From Terriglobia bacterium (lineage in GTDB: Bacteria; Acidobacteriota; Terriglobia; UBA7540), in the NCBI GenBank assembly GCA_020072905.1, contig JAIQGB010000249.1, positions 1 through 6,637 of the forward strand: DNA of 6,637 bases, written 5' to 3'. Position numbers and translations under genes: made by a program. The first letter of the stretch is position 1. Each line of letters opens with the position of its first letter. A model generated the notes under the pieces. That model did no database searches. It saw only the letters and a list, made by a program, of their open reading frames with translations, and was not told the origin of the DNA. This document shows, piece by piece, positions 5,109-6,637 of the stretch.

Positions 5109-6602
5109 ATGAAATTCCACAAACTAGCCGTGGGTGGCACGCTGGCTGTGATTGCCGCGATTCCTGCCTTCGCGCAGACTCGCGTCGATCTGCGTACACA
5201 AGCCAAGAGTGTCGATTTTTCGGCTGCCGGTTCCACCAAGCCTTCTAAACTCGGAACGGATTTGCCGCAGGCGTGTTCGCTCGGCGAGACCTTTCTGAAA
5301 ACCGATGCGCAACCCGGAAACAACCTGTATGTCTGCACGTCGGCCAATGTCTGGTCGGTCCAGGGCAGCCAGGTGGTTCCTAACTACGCGGCGCCGTTCA
5401 CGGCCGCGGCTACGGTTACCGTTCCGGGAACCACGCACAAACTAAACTCGGCCAACCTGATGGTTCAGGTCTACGACGATCGCACTCCGGCATGGCTGGT
5501 TGAACCCGATTACGTGTTGATCAACCCGGCCACCTACGATGTCACCGTGTCGTTTGCGGCGCCGCAAAGCGGCATGTTAGTCCTGAGTGCGGCAGGCGGC
5601 AGTAGCCCCGCCGGCCTGGTTGGGGGAGCCGTGTCCAGCGTGTTCGGCCGCACGGGGGCCGTCAACGCCCAGGCCGGCGACTACGCATTCGATCAGATCG
5701 GGGGCGCTGTCGTCGGCGCGCAGTTACCCGCCGCGGGCGGCGATTTGGCAGGCACTCTTATCACAGCCACCGTAACAGGGCTACGCAACCGCCCGGTATC
5801 CGGTGCTGCCCCCGGGGCAGGCCAGGCGTTGGCCTGGAATGGGACCAGTGGCCAATGGGAACCGCAAACCGTGGCGACGGGTTCTGGTGGAGCCGGCATG
5901 GCCTCTCAGTTGGGCGATTTTCTGGCGACCCGCACCAGCGGCACAACCCTCGTAGTGGGCTCCAACTGCAGTGCCGCCACCCCCTGTAACGTCCGCATTG
6001 GCGGTGTAGTCTACAGCATCACCAATAGCGCCACCGTCAACCTTTCCTCCGGCACAGGCATGGCGTATATCTACCTGGATTTCGCCGGCAACTTGACCGT
6101 GGGGCACAACCTCGCGTTGAGCTGTTCCTCTGGTTGCGCCGCGGCATCGGGAGTCACCGCATTTCCGGCGAACTCGATTCCGTTGTTCACCTGGTCGGCC
6201 ACCAGCAACACCTGGGACCCCACGGGAACAGACCGACGGGCCTTTCTCAGCACCAAGAGCCTCTCCGCGGGCGCAGGCATCGTGACAATCGAGGCCGGGC
6301 CGCAAACGCAGATCGCCGTAGATTCCGCCACTGTGCCTACTTATCTGACCGCCTCCGCCACACTGGATTTTCCCAACATCGTGTTTGAAACCTGTAGCGA
6401 GCTCACCCTTTCCCTGCCGGGCGCCGCAATCGGTGACGCGATCACGCCCGGTTGGCCCGGCAGCCTGGAAGCGGGCTTGATCGGAATGATGCGCGTGAGC
6501 GCCGCCAATACGGTTGCGGTCCGCCTGTGCAATTTCTCCGTCGCCGCCTTAAACCCGACCGAGCGACGCAGGGGGAAGACAATCATCTGCGTTCGTCCGT
6601 AG
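5109..6602 (+). CDS. Exported tail-fibre-like repeat protein, function unknown
   Basis: This is a secreted or surface protein of 497 aa. Residues 1-22 form a Sec signal peptide: basic KFHK, a hydrophobic core, and AFA before Gln23. The mature part is rich in Ala, Gly, Ser, Thr and Val and looks beta-structured. An N-terminal module (about 23-90) reads LGETFLKTDAQPGNNLYVCT and NVWSVQG. A middle module holds VSSVFGRTGAVNAQAGDY (175-192) and later ALAWNGTSGQWEPQT (240-254), motifs of phage tail-fibre-like and related exported proteins. Later motifs include WDPTGTDRRAFL and SAGAGIVTIE. Cysteines fall in pairs (56/76, 287/293, 339/343, 429/474), which suggests disulfides outside the cytoplasm. I chose ATG 5109 over the adjacent TTG 5106; GGGGAG (5091-5096) and AGAGAG (5098-5103) lie upstream. 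The last residues (ERRRGKTIICVRP) differ in character, with an odd ninth cysteine. An adhesin or host-domesticated tail-fibre role is inference. A following gene is not visible. Confidence 0.75.
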   Translation: MKFHKLAVGGTLAVIAAIPAFAQTRVDLRTQAKSVDFSAAGSTKPSKLGTDLPQACSLGETFLKTDAQPGNNLYVCTSANVWSVQGSQVVPNYAAPFTAAATVTVPGTTHKLNSANLMVQVYDDRTPAWLVEPDYVLINPATYDVTVSFAAPQSGMLVLSAAGGSSPAGLVGGAVSSVFGRTGAVNAQAGDYAFDQIGGAVVGAQLPAAGGDLAGTLITATVTGLRNRPVSGAAPGAGQALAWNGTSGQWEPQTVATGSGGAGMASQLGDFLATRTSGTTLVVGSNCSAATPCNVRIGGVVYSITNSATVNLSSGTGMAYIYLDFAGNLTVGHNLALSCSSGCAAASGVTAFPANSIPLFTWSATSNTWDPTGTDRRAFLSTKSLSAGAGIVTIEAGPQTQIAVDSATVPTYLTASATLDFPNIVFETCSELTLSLPGAAIGDAITPGWPGSLEAGLIGMMRVSAANTVAVRLCNFSVAALNPTERRRGKTIICVRP

Positions 6603-6637
6603 GGACACGCCTCCATTGATCCGCGCAGCCGGCCGAC

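Noticed and set aside
4640..5248. 202-codon + strand open frame over the non-coding interval and the start of the exported-protein gene
   Set aside because: It overlaps the terminator hairpin and the signal-peptide gene in another frame, has no ribosome site, and its residues resemble no family; it is consistent with a chance frame in GC-rich DNA.
1..6637. tRNA, rRNA or CRISPR array
   Set aside because: No tRNA cloverleaf with a T-loop GTTCRANNC core, no rRNA sequence and no regularly spaced repeats were seen on either strand.

Overview
The window is GC-rich (about 60% by eye), with all recognisable genes on the + strand. It looks like a chromosomal segment from an Acidobacteriota-type bacterium, perhaps of the Solibacter/Bryobacter group. 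That is an inference from two things: a split glycine decarboxylase (gcvPA/gcvPB), and a secreted tail-fibre-like protein of a style I associate with those genomes. It is not proven by the sequence.

Positions 1-3736 hold core metabolism. The window opens in the 3' end of accC (biotin carboxylase of acetyl-CoA carboxylase). After 83 bp comes a tight glycine-cleavage cassette, gcvH-gcvPA-gcvPB. gcvH and gcvPA overlap by one base, and gcvPA and gcvPB are 3 bp apart. GcvPA and GcvPB form the PLP-dependent P-protein, which decarboxylates glycine and loads the aminomethyl group onto the lipoyl arm of GcvH. gcvT and the lipoamide dehydrogenase gene are not in the window.

Positions 3737-4583 hold a type II toxin-antitoxin pair: vapB (ribbon-helix-helix antitoxin) and vapC (PIN-domain RNase toxin). 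Their promoter places the transcription start at or next to the vapB ATG, so the mRNA is probably leaderless. An inverted repeat across the -10 and the start codon is a natural autoregulatory operator. The module is bracketed by two copies of the gcvPB 3' end, 847 bp apart and both ending at an in-register stop codon. This suggests vapBC entered by recombination or insertion at the gcvPB tail.

Positions 4584-5108 hold no convincing protein gene but are rich in RNA structure. There is a long imperfect hairpin, then a strong intrinsic terminator, then a roughly 110-nt segment with several mutually exclusive helices that could be an unrecognised small RNA, a leader or a REP-like element.

Positions 5109-6602 encode an exported protein of about 497 aa with a Sec signal peptide, phage-tail-fibre-like motifs and four cysteine pairs. 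Its last 14 or so residues look out of character. The final 35 bp show nothing callable.
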